DNA of 64,000 nt from Sycobia sp. Sy_11 (GCA_018907035.1 JACCIC010000038.1:3154001-3218000), one strand, 5' to 3'; shown: positions 36,516 through 48,780, counted from the first letter of the stretch. Program-made: numbers and translations. Notes: generated from the letters alone by a model not told the origin.

Positions 36516-38121
36516 ATCATCGAATTCGACGTTACATGCTTCGTGATCCGTAAGACGCGATGGGCTCTGAAATCGATAAATAACTGCGGACAGATAGGGA
36601 GGGAAAGAGAAAAGGAGAAAGAAATAAGAGGGAGAAAGGTGGGTACTCTCGGAGTATATATACGCGCTTTAGAGGAATTATAGGTCGTACAGACGCGAAG
36701 TTTCCTCTCTTCTTTCGAGGACAAAGTGCCGCTGCCGTTGTTGCTCCCGCTAGCGCCGCCACCGCCGCCACCGCCGCCACCGCGTCGAGAAAAGAGAGAT
36801 GACTCGTGGACGTGGCCGATGGTTACGTACCGCGGGCTGCACCCGACGAGAGAACGACATTCGCACGTGGCCGCCTTTGTGTCTCGGGATTTATTTCCCT
36901 CTTTTTTCGTTATACGCATATCTGTATGGACGTTCGTCTAGATTCGGTCGGGCCTTCGTACCGTCGCGCGGGCTATCTCTTCCGCCGTTTCGAGGGGGAG
37001 TTTATTACAGCCGCGCTTCAAGCGAGTCTATCGAAGTCGATATCGTCGCTCGCCCGACTCTTGTAATGTGCTTCTAGAGATATACGGGGATTGTATTGAA
37101 CGATTGGACTCGAATATTAGATTTGAGCGGTTGCGCGTTTCTATCGAGGTGGAGGAGAAAAAGCACGGACTCCGTGTCGGCCCGGTGGAGCGTCGACGCG
37201 CCTCTTTCCTTCCTAACTCCAAAAAACCGTTGTAAAATCGACGTCGTTCGCGTTCAAGCTGCGTTGAGCTTCCGTAGGAGTGAGAAAGCCACTCGATGGC
37301 TTTCCATACCCATCGCACCTCGTCGGACGGATCATCTATCGACTTCTTGCAAGTACTCGTCGAAACGTATCGTACACGCATCTACGGCAAAAGTCGAGGT
37401 TGCTTTCTTCCTAAAATATCGTTGTATCGTTATATCGTTTACGTATACCGACGAGCGGACCTCGTTCGTGCGTTCTGCGTTCGTCGACACGGCTGCTGCT
37501 CTCGGGTCGCTCGTCACTCCGTTCGCGCGAATCGCTTAGTCGAAGCGAGAAAGCAGAAGGGAGGCAAGGAGCCTCGAAAACGCGCGTCGAGGGGGCGTCC
37601 ACGTCCGGAGGCGAACCGGCGGGCCCGGTGCTCGCGAACGTGCCCGCGTGACGGACGACCGAGCGACGCTCCCCCGACGGACGGATGGACGAGCGTAAGA
37701 CGGACCGTGACGCGGGGTATGTAATGTCGCTTCTTATAATACGCCGCTGCGGCTGCGCGGCCGACGGGGAGGCGGCGAGTCGTCGCGGCGCTGCAACGAG
37801 CGTCCAAAGAGATCCAGATATGCTCGTCACGCGCCGCGAAGGTGTCTGCGGTCGCGCGGGCGGGCGGCAGGGGCGGTGAAAGAGGAAGACGCTGCTAGGG
37901 AGGTGGGGGGAAGGACGCGGTCGACGACGTCGCTCCGTGTGGCGCGAATCGCGAGAGAGAGAGAGCGAGCGCGCGCTAGGCGGCAAGGGAAGGGCGTCGG
38001 GTATATATTGCTGACGGCTGATGTTGACGAGCGTTTGTCACTGTCGCGCGGCAAATAATATATCCAGCTCGTCTCGCCTACCCTCACCTTCGGTCTCCTG
38101 CTCTGCCCGTTCCCCGTCTCC

Positions 38122-38122
<1 letters not shown>
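36516..38122. other. CpG-rich island
   Basis: The largest GC-rich block of the window, with a (CCGCCA)n run near 36755-36782. Long frames overlap on both strands and in several phases, which points to low stop density rather than coding. No family resemblance was found. It could include a promoter. Confidence 0.4.

Positions 38123-38154
<32 letters not shown>
38123..38154. repeat. (TC)16 microsatellite
   Basis: Uninterrupted TC run. Confidence 0.95.
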
Positions 38155-38157
<3 letters not shown>

Positions 38158-40247
38158 CTTACCATCGCTCTAAAAGCCAGCTTTAGCGATCATGCGCCCG
38201 GCACTAATTGGGATTTCGGTTAACAGACCTAATTTTTAATAGATACTTCTATAAACGATTGTTTTAATGCGCTAATATGAATGCACGTCGAAAACGCTCG
38301 GAATTAATAGAAAAATCTCTCCATTGCATAGATTTGCCGTCATAATATTTTTATTGATTATAGTGAAGACACTTGGAGTAATACTTTTAAAATTTAATGC
38401 ACAATATTTGTATCGCTTCAGTGAGGAAAAATTTAGAATGAAAAATTTATTCAGCTAATTAATCCAGCATTCTTCTTCAAAAGAAAAAAATTTCTCAATT
38501 TACTCTCATTGTGCAATGCTTAAAGTAAAATCTCTTACGATAAAGCAAGTTCATTTACATTAACAACGATTTGTTTTTAAAAACTTGTTCACTTTGCTCC
38601 GACGAGCAAGAAAAATATCAACAAATATCCGTACCCGTTTAACAAGCACTTTTTTCAATAATCGCTTTAAAAAAAAATTCGATAAACATTACTGAAAATT
38701 CTTTGAAATAAAAAATTAAAACTTTTGTGAAGCGACCGGTGCGAATGAATGTTGTAATAGCAGGGCGTAAGGAATAAACCCCGATTCAATTCTAGTATTA
38801 CAAAATATACGAAATCAATCTAAAGCTTCGCAATGTCACAGATGACCTAGATGCTGCCAGACATTTGGCTGCGATAAAGGGATTCGATCCGTCTTTTGAT
38901 AATTTATTTCTTGGAGACAAATTAATTTAAACGATTTTATAAATCAATTTGTTACGCTCGAAGCGTTGCTTTGTAAAGCCAGATCATGCGCTATTAATCA
39001 TCCTTGGTAAAAAAAATACGCACGTATAAATCGTTGAGGCGAGAATTGATTCGTTTCCTGTTCGAGGCTACCAAAATTATGCCAGCGACGGCAAAACCGA
39101 GGCAACGAAATATCACGTACGCTGCGCAAACACGGGCAGCTCCCACAAAGGTTAAAAGAAAAAAGAACCCGAAACGAATTCCCCCGAGCCGGCGCAGCCT
39201 CGTCGATATTCCACCAACGATCTTTGCACTTGTGCGCATCGTGATCTGCGAATCCGAGGAGGGGGAGGTATTAGGAGCAAGAATAACTAAGCACAGGGTA
39301 GCTCAAAATAGGGGACAATTAGGAAAAATTATTGGTCTTGAGGACGCCCAACTCTTGCTGCTTCTCTCCAGGTAGAAGAGGGGAAAAGCGTGGGCGATCC
39401 CGCCAGCAGAAGCGAAGAAAAGCCAAGGGTAAGGAGAGAGGGAGAGAAAGAGCCGCGGCGCGGCAGAGGAGAGGGCGCGGAGGAAAGAAGGAGGCAAGGA
39501 GGAGGGGAGTCTTGGCGACAGCCGTCAATCGATTGTCAAGCGGGTCAACCGACCAACCTAACCTCGAGTCCGCCGACGCTACTGCCACCACCCTCCCGAG
39601 GCAAGGAGAAAGAGACGGGCGGAGGAGGACGGCGTCCTGCGCGGAGAGTCTCTATATATAAGTAGAATCGCCGGGCTGCTCGGGCCACGGGAATTTCTCC
39701 ATCGATTTTTTCGATAATCCATTACAAATGAAAATATTTTTTACAAAAACACTTGCTCTTTTTCCTTTGATTACATTCGACGTATTTTTTTAATTATTAG
39801 AAATTCTGCTTTTTATTACTGGTTTGTTAGAAAATATGAATATGAACGGACAAATTTTCACGTACTATCTAAATAACGCTCCGAAATGTAGACGAAAGCG
39901 ATATGGAAATTAATAAAAAATTATATTATTGAATAAAAATCCGTACTTCTCTTTTGCATTGGCATGTTGAAAAAATTCTATGGTACTCTTTTCGAGAAAA
40001 TTTTATTTTAATTTTTGACAAATCTTTACAATTTTCCTAAAGTGTTATTTTTGAAGAAAGAATGCTTTGGTGTTGAAATATAACAATCTAGTCTTATGTT
40101 AAAATACGTCTAAATTATGCCAATATCACTACTTTAATTTTTCTGAAAAAAATGAATAATATTAAAATAACGCAATAGTCGAAATCTAGAGCGCGTATAA
40201 ATAACGATCGATGAAACAACTAGTTCGCTTTTACACTCGTTCCAATG
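38155..40247. other. AT-rich DNA with one GC-rich block, no gene seen
   Basis: AT-rich at 38200-39000 and 39690-40190. A purine-rich, GC-richer block lies at about 39060-39670. Lys/Arg/Glu-rich frames there follow the purine bias. No gene recognised. Confidence 0.4.
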
Positions 40248-40282
40248 TGCGCGCGCGCGCGCGCGCGCGCGTGTGTGTGTGT
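40248..40282. repeat. (GC)11 then (GT)6 repeat
   Basis: Alternating purine-pyrimidine sequence throughout, a Z-DNA-prone stretch. Confidence 0.95.
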
Positions 40283-41358
40283 AGCACAAACAAATCCGCG
40301 GTGGCGTTGCTACCCATGGGAAGAGCAAAGCTATATAGATGCTGCATTGCTGTTTGGTATAGCGGCAATCGAGCCGTGCGCAAAAAGGGAGAGGGGGAGA
40401 GCTGCTGAGCTTCTCCAAAATTCCGAGAAGTGCAACTGTCGAGCATTCCACGGGATAATTCTATATCTACGCATACTATGTATGCCGGGAGAATATAACT
40501 TATTATTTTAAATAAAAATAAATATTCTACACCTTATAAATAAATGTATCGAGTTGCCAGAAGCTAATTCAATAATGTAAGGATCAAATTTTTTGAATCA
40601 AAGAGGTCTTGATTTCTTCAATAATTATATCCAATTAAGTTCACAAATATTCCGCCCTTTCACGAAGGCCAGAAAAATGTTCAACTGAATGGAAGAAGGC
40701 GACAGATCTAATTACGTGGACGCCGTGCTAAGGGACAAGCACCCTTTAAACGAATACGATAATTAACTATTCTTTCGTAATATGACGAGATGCGCAAAGC
40801 AGAGCGTGAGATAGAGATAGATAATTTGAAGCACACGCCTCGAGGATGAATTTAAAGGGACGCTGTAAAATTGGACATTAGTCTTTTTGGAGATATCCGG
40901 CAGTCGCGTCGACTCTGCGAGTCGTAGAAGACGAAAGCAAGCGGCTTCTCCTACAACTACGAAGCGGGTCGGGGAGCGGACGGCGAGTCAAATACAATTT
41001 TTTCCAAATCGACCTCTCCGACCTGCGCCACCGCGCCCCGCCGTTGCGATAACCTCGTGCATTATTTAGCGTTGGCCAAAACGTAGGACGGAAGGAGGGA
41101 GGTAGATGGGAGGAAGAAGTAGTCGCGCACGTCTTGACGTTACTCGAAGATTACCGTGTTTCCTCAAAAGGAGATTGTTGAGTGGCATCTTGTGTTCAGA
41201 TTCATATTTTTTTCAACTAATAACAAAAATCGTCAATATCGACGCTTGTACGCATTACATATAGAAAAAAAGATCGAGCTTAAATATAAGACGCATAACT
41301 AAGAAAATTGAGATGTGACATTGTGAAAATTGAACTTTAGTGAACTTCATTTTAGTTC
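40283..41358. other. Mixed stretch, no gene seen
   Basis: AT-rich with a GC-richer portion at about 40880-41060. No recognisable coding sequence or repeat. Confidence 0.4.
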
Positions 41359-41362
41359 CTAA

Positions 41363-41390
41363 GGACGAACCGTAGCGATTCGAAACGTCC
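41363..41390 (+). repeat. Hammerhead-like or TE-terminal hairpin remnant
   Basis: GGACG (41363-41367) and CGTCC (41386-41390) are complementary, with a CGAA/TTCG inner pairing. Together with the preceding CT the stretch reads CTAAGGA...CGAAAC...GTC, resembling a hammerhead ribozyme core (CUGANGA...GAAA) with the essential third-position G replaced. Such hairpins are common in retroelement tails. The identification is tentative. Confidence 0.25.
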
Positions 41391-41601
41391 AACAGCAAAG
41401 AAGAAAATAAGCTGGTAGGGCAGTCAGATTGTCCTTCACTAACGTAGAATATTGTTTTTATTATTTTTATTTTATTTATTATTTTTATTTTTATTTTTAA
41501 TTTTTAATTTTTAATATAATTTATTGTAGCAATATGTTCCATTTCAGATTGTTCGGCGATGATAATAAACAAGAGCAGTCTGACTGTCATTATTTTAGTT
41601 A
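41391..41601. repeat. ATTTTT-rich tract with a diverged short duplication
   Basis: Positions 41458-41520 are a T/A-rich run built from ATTTTT and TTTTAA units. It is flanked by two similar words, GCAGTCAGATTGTC (about 41419) and GCAGTCTGACTGTC (about 41575), 12 of 14 identical. It may be debris of an inserted element. Confidence 0.35.
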
Positions 41602-41657
41602 ATATATTATATTATATTACATTATATTATATTATATTATATTATATTATATTATAT

Positions 41658-41709
<52 letters not shown>
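41602..41709. repeat. (ATTAT)n array grading into (TA)n
   Basis: About a dozen TATAT/ATTAT pentamer units, with one ATTAC variant, run directly into a pure TA dinucleotide run from about 41665. Confidence 0.95.
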
Positions 41710-41711
<2 letters not shown>

Positions 41712-42370
41712 TACTTATTTAAAATTTATTTAAATTTCTGTTTGCGTCTAAAGTTAAATCAATACGTATATTCAATACCTTGCAATTTAAGTAGCAAGTA
41801 CTGCAGATTATTTGCCCATGTCGTACGTTGAAAATTACTATAGCTAAATTGACATATTTTATATTTTCCAGTTCCTTAAGGAGTTTTACCTTTTGTAATC
41901 TGAGACTGATAAGTTATTCTCCAACTTAATACCGTAATTTTTCAAAACAATTTTTTAGACTAGTTTCTGAAGTTTCTAAAAACTTACAAAATCTCCATAA
42001 AATTTTTGAACTTACGCAGTCGTTTATGAAGTACTAAATTAAAGCAACAGTGAAGCGATATAGTTATATAAAAGATTATGGAAATAGTTTTCAGTCCAGT
42101 ATAATGAAACGAAAATTATGAATTGAATGTTTCCAATTGAAATGAACCACCTATATGTGATAAGCGACGTCTCGATATTAACAACAATGTAATTTTTCTC
42201 TCCGGTAATATACTTGAGCAATATATAACCGCCAGCGTTATTCTTTGAGTAAAGGCAAAATTGAAAGCAAACCGATCAGAGTCCGCAGAGAGCGAGAAGC
42301 TCCAGCAGCATCCCCCAAGGACCGAGGGGAGGTAAAAAAACGTGGAACGAGAGTAGAGGCGACTCTCGGA
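41710..42370. other. AT-rich stretch, no gene seen
   Basis: AT-rich DNA with minus-strand GTAAGT words (about 41987 and 42015) that lack acceptors or open exons beside them. Confidence 0.45.
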
Positions 42371-43020
42371 AGGACTTTATAATTTGGGAACGCGCCGTAT
42401 AATGACCTCCTTTTCCCCTCCCCTCCCGGCCCGGCTCACGGTACTTGGCTTCCAGGAAGTCCGTCTGAGATCATAAAGCCGCGGGCCTATTATTACGGGG
42501 GCCCCGCGGCAGAGGGCGAACGACGACGGCGCGGCAGTCCTCCCTCCGGTCCGGCCCCCGCGGCAGTTTCGTCGCGCGCGGCGACGGATTTTCGGGCTGC
42601 CTCCTGCCCCCTCTGCCGCCCTGCGCCGCCCCCTCTTGATTACCGTTCCGGCATGCGTGCGCGGGGGCCTTATTAAAACCAAATTTGGCCGGTCGGCTCG
42701 TTTATTGCCGAGCCATTACTAGTTTTTGCCCCGCTGCCCGGCGCCTCCGAGCGCGCAGCCGCCCTGCGCCGCCCAGCCGCCCGAGCCGCCGCGCGGAGCT
42801 TTTTCCGACGAATGCGACACGCATCGGAGATGGGGCAGCGGCGGTAGGCAGCGGCGGTGGGACGCCCGGCGCTCTTTTTGCCCAGCCGAGCGCACGGTGC
42901 GCATAATGCAAATAATGACTCTTGGCGTGTATGTTTATTTTAACGATGTATGTAACGATTTAATAGATTTTAGTGCCCCGCGTGTAATTACTTGTTATTT
43001 CGATCGAAATTGAAGACGTT
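42371..43020. promoter_or_regulatory. GC-rich candidate enhancer with embedded homeodomain and octamer motifs
   Basis: A GC-rich island (42400-42900) interrupted by short AT-rich words: TCATAAAGCC (42471), TATTATTACGG (42488), TATTAAAACCAAATTTGG (about 42671) and TTTATTGCC (about 42701). Just beyond is ATGCAAATAATGA (42906-42918), a POU-type octamer next to an ATTA-type core. The mosaic is like insect developmental enhancers. Confidence 0.35.
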
Positions 43021-45283
43021 ACGCTTAATGAATAATTCAAGCGCCCTGTGACGCTGCTTTACTTGCTCTTTTTGCGATCACCTTCGAGTACGGTGAAGGT
43101 AATGGATTTCTTTGCTCCCCTTTGGATTCTTTCTCCAATTACATATCTTACATCTAGCCTTTTCCTGTATTAAATTCGTATATATGAAAATGGCTTAATT
43201 CGAGCTCGAAATAACGCGGTCGACGCGAACGCAATAAGACGCGATATTCGAAGAAGACTGAAAATAACCTTTTATCCAGCATTGTCATCGCGTGTGACGA
43301 GAAACGAAGCTTCGATATCGCGGCAATGCGAGGAGAAGTTGGGAAGAGATGCGCATCGGAGTGACTTATCGGTGACTCATCGAAGGGCGCTACATCCAAC
43401 CGAAAGGATCAAGGTTCGATTTCCCACCTTGCACGTGCTGTTACGCTTTTTCCCAACTTCGTCTTCCATCGGCGCTTGGCTTAGGTAATTTTCTAATCTT
43501 ATATTTGAACGATAATGTTCGATAAAACAGCAAAATTCAATCGACAGTTAAGAATTTATTTCTTGGCACTAGAAAATTAAACCTTTTATTGAAAGTAACT
43601 TGGCGCGCCATGATGTCACCGATGAAAACGAAACTGCCACCAAGTTCTCTATCTGTGTATACAGATGTAGAAGCTGTACGAGCTCGCAGCAGAAGCATAA
43701 CAATAGGTTTAAGCATTAAATATCTGGTTGAGCTTTTGAAGGTTATACCGACCAAGCCACTTTAATTACTAATAATTATTCGAATAGATTATTTAAAATT
43801 TGAACTATTAATATTTTCACGTAAGCGATCAAATTAAAGATGTGATCAAAAAGATTTGTATCTGACAATAGCAAATTGTTGACCTATGATAATTGTCGAA
43901 GGCAAACCCGGTCGCGTTCGTAGTTGTCTTTGCATCTGTCTCTCTTCTTCGGTTAGTTCTCTTTCCACCCTCTTTTCTTAACCGGCTCAAATGACGTTAC
44001 ATTACTCTCGCGTATACGCACGCGTACAATAAATGCATTGAAAAGCACCATAAGCACGCGACCGTGTACGCCGGCCAATATCGCGAAAACCGTGCCGTCG
44101 TCGCGAATCAATGTCGAGACACCAGTGGGCTCTAGACCTCTCCTATATACGTCAAAGCACTATTTTTCGAAATGAAAGAGCGACCGGGGCGACCGGCGGA
44201 ATTCCGCTCGTCTTTCTCGGCTTATCAACCCTCCTGGACGACGTCTATTTGCATGAGAGAAATCCCCAGAGGAATGCCGTATATATTACGCCCGTCGCGC
44301 GCAACAACGCCAGCGACATCGGGGATACCGCGCGAGTATCGAGATTCCATCGAAGTCAAGGCTCGGCTGGCGACGCACGCGGCGACGCGCTAAACGGAAA
44401 GAATAGAATTAGACGGGGGGGGGGCAGCGCGGGGCCGGGATAATCGGCCGGGGCTGAGGGAAAGCGGGCTCAGGCGTGATCGACGGCGTTGGGTAATATG
44501 CCGCGCGCGGGGAAGCTCCGTGGCGCTTCGCGTCCCATTGCATTTTCAGCTCGGCATAGGGTGGACCGCGTACACTCTCGAGCGTACACCTACAATTTCG
44601 TTCTTTTTTTAACGCAGGAGAGTACACCGAAGTATACGGGTCCAATCGTTTCGATTGGTGGATTTCGTCTTTGTCGTGATTCTCGCGCATAACTGTCTGG
44701 CAATGACGATTAATCGACAGTAATATCGAAGATTCGCATCGACAAAGGTAATGTAACTATACCTATCATACCCCTATACTTTTCGAAATATATTAAAAAT
44801 TTATACATTACAAACGTTGTGTATAAAAAATATCCATATAAAATTAGCGATAAAAAAAGGAAATTCAAATACTGTCTTGTACACATCGGCAAAGACGCGA
44901 CTGACAGTTTCGTCTCGCTCAGACACATTACCATCGGACTCGGACCACGACCATTTCCGATTTGTTTCTACTCAAGTTGCCTTCTGAATATCTAGAGCGG
45001 TGGTTTATTGGTTTCCACGTGGCTGCTTGACGTCGCACTAATGTGTCGTAAGATAGGGGATCGAAAAAACTGGAAAGAAGCAGAGAGAAAGAGCAAGAGA
45101 CACACTACATGTAACAACCGAGTTATTTGAGCAAGCAAGAATTTCATCCCTCTCCCAAAGTTCATGCGGCATGGGGCTAAGCTATTCGGTTATAAGCTAA
45201 ACTGCTATCCGCTTTTCTCGAGTCATCCCTCTCATTTCTCAGTTTGGCACATGAGCAAGTACGCATCGCCAATGTATATGCGC
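43021..45283. other. Mixed stretch, no gene seen
   Basis: Alternating AT-rich and moderately GC-rich DNA (GC-rich at about 44050-44540, including a run of ten G at 44415-44424). One octamer ATTTGCAT lies at 44247-44254. No coding sequence recognised. Confidence 0.4.
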
Positions 45284-45334
45284 GTCACTTGCTAATTTCT
45301 AATACCTAATGTCACTTGCTAATTTCTAATACCT
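45284..45334. repeat. 27-bp tandem duplication, two copies
   Basis: A 27-bp unit starting GTCACTTGCTAATTTC begins at 45284 and again at 45311. The second copy matches for 24 bases and then diverges. Confidence 0.95.
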
Positions 45335-46032
45335 CGTCGTATGAATAGAGAGGAGGCTTTTTATTCTTTTCGACTCTATAGGATATATAGTTATTATAAA
45401 TTACTCGTTAAATTATTATCCTTTTTTAAACTTGAACCATAAACTTATTCGGACCAATTTTCAACAGCTTTTCTGGATTGGGAATCAAATGTTTAATATT
45501 ATAATTGTAATTTTAATGAAACTAATAGCGATGTTCAAAATTTTAAAAATGACTGTTATATTATCTCACCATTCTAATTAATGAACCTTTCATTTACCGT
45601 GTACAATTATATCTCGTTTATGAGTAAAGAACAATAGGAATCAAATCCTTCCCAAATATCCTGAATTCCAATTTCAATGATATGCATATAAACAAGTACA
45701 GCGATTAACGGTCATTGTCCTATTCTCTCCTTCCCTATCTATTTATATCTATCTCTCGGTCTCCCTTACTAATATACAAGGAGAACACGGGATAAAAAGG
45801 AAGAGAAGGGGTTTACAGAACCAGTGTACTAAAGCATGATTTTCGAACAGCCTCGGAGTGATATCCAACGAAGACCGGACAGGTCGAATGACCGTGACCG
45901 GTGCAGAATTGTACGAGATCCTGTGGCAGTGGTAGAAAGAGAGAGAGAAATAGAGCAGTAGATAGGCTGGGGAGGAAGAAAGAGATATAGGACGCAGCTT
46001 TGGTAAAATGAGATCTAGAGGGAAAAGGAGGA

Positions 46033-46035
<3 letters not shown>
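45335..46035. other. AT-rich then purine-rich stretch, no gene seen
   Basis: AT-rich to about 45720, then purine-rich on the plus strand. The long Ser/Leu-rich minus-strand frame over 45749-46381 reflects this purine bias. Confidence 0.4.
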
Positions 46036-46074
<39 letters not shown>

Positions 46075-46078
46075 GGAG
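46036..46078. repeat. (GA)n microsatellite
   Basis: GA run with one GCG and one GGG interruption. Confidence 0.93.
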
Positions 46079-46549
46079 CGGGAATGGAGGGATCTGAGGA
46101 GACGGAAAATGTTGCGTTATATATGGAACTGAGAGTACAACGAGAAAGGCCATACCTCGTGCACATATACACAGATACATGCATATATACTTATATACAT
46201 GTATGTATATAGTGGAAGTAGTAGAAACTGGTGGAACAGAGAAGTAAAGAGAGGTGGGGTAGAGTGCTAGAGAAAATCCAAAGTACGAGCAAGCAGGACA
46301 GAGAACAAGAGAGGAAGGGGCCGAGAGGGAGAGAATGAGAGAGAGAGAGAGAAAGTGTGTAAGAGAAGGATGCCGTTTCATCTGTCACCTGCAGACGTCG
46401 CCTTCCTTTCCGTCATCGTTCCTCTCTCGCGTCGCGGAGCCCTCGCAACCTCCTCCCCCTCCCGCCCCTAGACCGCCGCCCCACCTCCTGCTCTTTAATA
46501 ATAACAACAATGGAAGCTTTGGCTAGTGGTGGTCGTTGGTTCGTTTCGT

Positions 46550-46574
46550 CCATCGTCGTCGTCGTCGTCGTCGT
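46550..46574. repeat. (GTC)n trinucleotide run
   Basis: About eight GTC units, the same unit as at 47091-47111. Confidence 0.9.
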
Positions 46575-46933
46575 TCTAGCCGTCGCCGTGGCATGTGAAG
46601 TTGAGGGAGTCGTGCAGAAACCGGCAGGCCAGTGGCGCGGCGCGAGAAGGACGGCGGCTTTAAAAGAGGGACGGATAGAAAGAGGGGATGAGGGACGGGG
46701 GAGAAAGGAGGGGAGGACGGGTGAACGGGTCAGAAGACGGCCGTGTCACGTCCGCCTCGCACTGCGCGCAGCCTCAACCCAACCCTGCTCTCCTCTCCTC
46801 GTCTCTCTTTCCTCCCTCCCCACTTGTCAACCTCTCGCCCTCTCGTTCTTTCCCTCGCTCTCTCGTCGTCGCTGTGTCGCGACCGGCACGCTGCCTCGCT
46901 AGCTCTCTCTCTTTCTTCGACGATGGTTCTCTC

Positions 46934-46937
<4 letters not shown>

Positions 46938-46970
<33 letters not shown>
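46938..46970. repeat. (CT)16 microsatellite
   Basis: CT run inside a 500-base pyrimidine-rich stretch. Confidence 0.95.
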
Positions 46971-46972
<2 letters not shown>

Positions 46973-47013
46973 TTCCCTATCTTCACCCGGGCAAGCTTTA
47001 TCCCGGCTAACGC

Positions 47014-47111
47014 TAGCAGCAGCAGCAGCAGCAGTCCGTGCGCCCTTCTCGTTTCCACGCGTCCAGCGCAAGAGCCAGCGTCCATCCGTCCGACGTCGTC
47101 GTCGTCGTCGA
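47014..47111. repeat. (AGC)7 and (GTC)7 trinucleotide runs
   Basis: AGC units at 47014-47034 and GTC units at 47091-47111, with GC-rich unique DNA between them. Confidence 0.9.
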
Positions 47112-47185
47112 CCCTTATTACACGTCGCACTGCTCAACTTCATCAGAAAGACGCTCGAGCCTGCGTGCGTCCATATATGTATAAT

Positions 47186-47188
<3 letters not shown>

Positions 47189-47240
<52 letters not shown>
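47189..47240. repeat. (TA)25 microsatellite
   Basis: Uninterrupted TA run. Confidence 0.95.
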
Positions 47241-47242
<2 letters not shown>

Positions 47243-47630
47243 CTTCGGTCGAGCGAATCCGGGCACGTCTCCGCATTAGCATACGCGCGACCCTTTCGCT
47301 TCGCAGCTCTCCGCGGCGCCTCCCCCCCCCCCCGCCGAACGAAGTTCACGTGCTGCTGTGATGTGTATATGTATCTACAGAGTTCTTCGCTCTGTCTAAG
47401 CCAAGGTATTTTAGTCCTTCACATATGTGTAATACGTATATAGCATAGTTGACGAAACGTTTGGAGGTCTGAGTGTTGGATCGGGCAGTGCAACCGTGTA
47501 GAAGTTTATACGAGTAAACGGTATAGAGCGAAGTAGGTTGACCACGCGTCGAAAGCAAATTTATAGCGCAAATACAATGTAGTCTCGTTTTTTCTTCGAA
47601 ATTCCGCATAATTTTTTAATCGCTCCAAAT
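47241..47630. other. Mixed stretch after the TA array, no gene seen
   Basis: GC-rich with a run of ten C near 47324, then AT-richer. No gene recognised. Confidence 0.4.
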
Positions 47631-48130
47631 GTATTCCGTATCCCAGCTTTGTTGGAATCTGTCAATTATAAGCGCGGCCAAATTAATTATTTGATTAATC
47701 TCACTGGAGCTTGAGTTTGTGGTTCGGAATGGTTTTTTCAAGAAATCGAAAAATATATCCCAAAATATTCCTCGATTCGTTAATTAATGCGGCAATAATT
47801 CATTGCGCGCATAATGAACGTCGATTGATTGCCGAATCTCGCTAGCAGCCAACGGCCATAAATCAGAGGAAAAAGAACGAACCTCGTAGTCGCGCGGCTA
47901 AACAGGAATAATTTTAAAAGAAATATTTATATTCATTGGTCCGGAGATGCTTGCGCATAAAATTCAAACATAATTCCGTAAATGAAAGAAGTCAATTTAT
48001 ATATCTGGTATATCTGTTATGTACGTGCAAATTTTGCAACGTTTCATTCGTCAGCCTATGCAGGTTTACGCAGCCGCGACATTACGTATTCGGGCAAACG
48101 TACGAACGAACAAACAAATAAATAAATAAA
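47631..48130. promoter_or_regulatory. Candidate Hox/Exd-responsive element
   Basis: Dense homeodomain-type words: TTAATTATTTGATTAAT (about 47682), CGTTAATTAATG (about 47777), CAATAATTCATT (about 47791), GATTGATTG (47823-47831) and CCATAAATCA (47856-47865). The last reads TGATTTATGG on the minus strand, an Exd-posterior Hox composite. tsh is a known Hox target in Drosophila. Function is inference. Confidence 0.35.
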
Positions 48131-48780
48131 TAAACGAAGAAGAAAAAGAAAGCTATCGCGGGCGATTTGCGCGCCCTCCCCCCGAATAAATCAGGCAGAA
48201 AATGAATTCCTCCCTGTGCTGCTTCTGGCTGGCGTTTTCGCGCGGTGCGGTCAGCTCGAATTTTTCCCTTATACCACTACGCGCGCGTGGCTCAAACGAA
48301 TTTCCAGCCGACCCGAGCGCCCCGTTATAGAGGCACCGAAGCTCATTTAATCGCCGGTAATTTCATTCCATTTAATTGGCCCGGCCGCGCTGGCGCCTCG
48401 AAAAGTTTGCATTTTAATGCGAGCGCTCGACGCTGCCCTCCATCCCCCCATCCCCATCCGCCGCCCCGCCGACCCCCCCCCCCTCGCGGTCCCGCCACGG
48501 AAGGCTCGGGGAGGCGTGGGCGACCCGGCTTTTTTCGCCGGGCGCAATAATGTAACGCGCCGAAAGCGACGCGGCCCGGGACACCGCGACGGGCGACCCG
48601 CCGCTCCTCGTCCGTACGCGCAAGCGTAAACGTTCCCGTTTCCATCGGCACCGTCGACTTTTATCGCTTTTTTGCCTTTATTAACTCACGCGCCGCTGGA
48701 TCGCTGCGTCTGGATGCGTCCCGGACGCGCGCGAGAGCCCGGCTAATTAGGCGGGGCCCCCCGCTCGTATAATCCTGGAT
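48131..48780. promoter_or_regulatory. GC-rich island with homeodomain words beside the splice-like junction
   Basis: CpG-rich DNA with AT-rich inserts: CATTTAATCGCC (about 48347), GGTAATTTCATT (about 48356), CATTTAATTGGCC (about 48369) and CTAATTAGGC (about 48743), and an 11-C run at 48473-48483. It adjoins the CAG|GTAAGC junction at 48794/48793. It may be an enhancer, a promoter, or part of a 5' UTR exon region. Confidence 0.3.

Noticed and set aside
36338..36919. Long minus-strand frame through CA, CT and GCC repeats
   Set aside because: Mostly repeat translation (CVCV, ERER, GGG) with no domain.
43410..43425. GGTTCGATTTCCC, like a tRNA T-loop
   Set aside because: No matching acceptor stem, D-arm or anticodon arm in either direction.
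45749..46381. 210-residue minus-strand frame rich in Ser and Leu
   Set aside because: Translation of purine-rich plus-strand DNA and a GA array.
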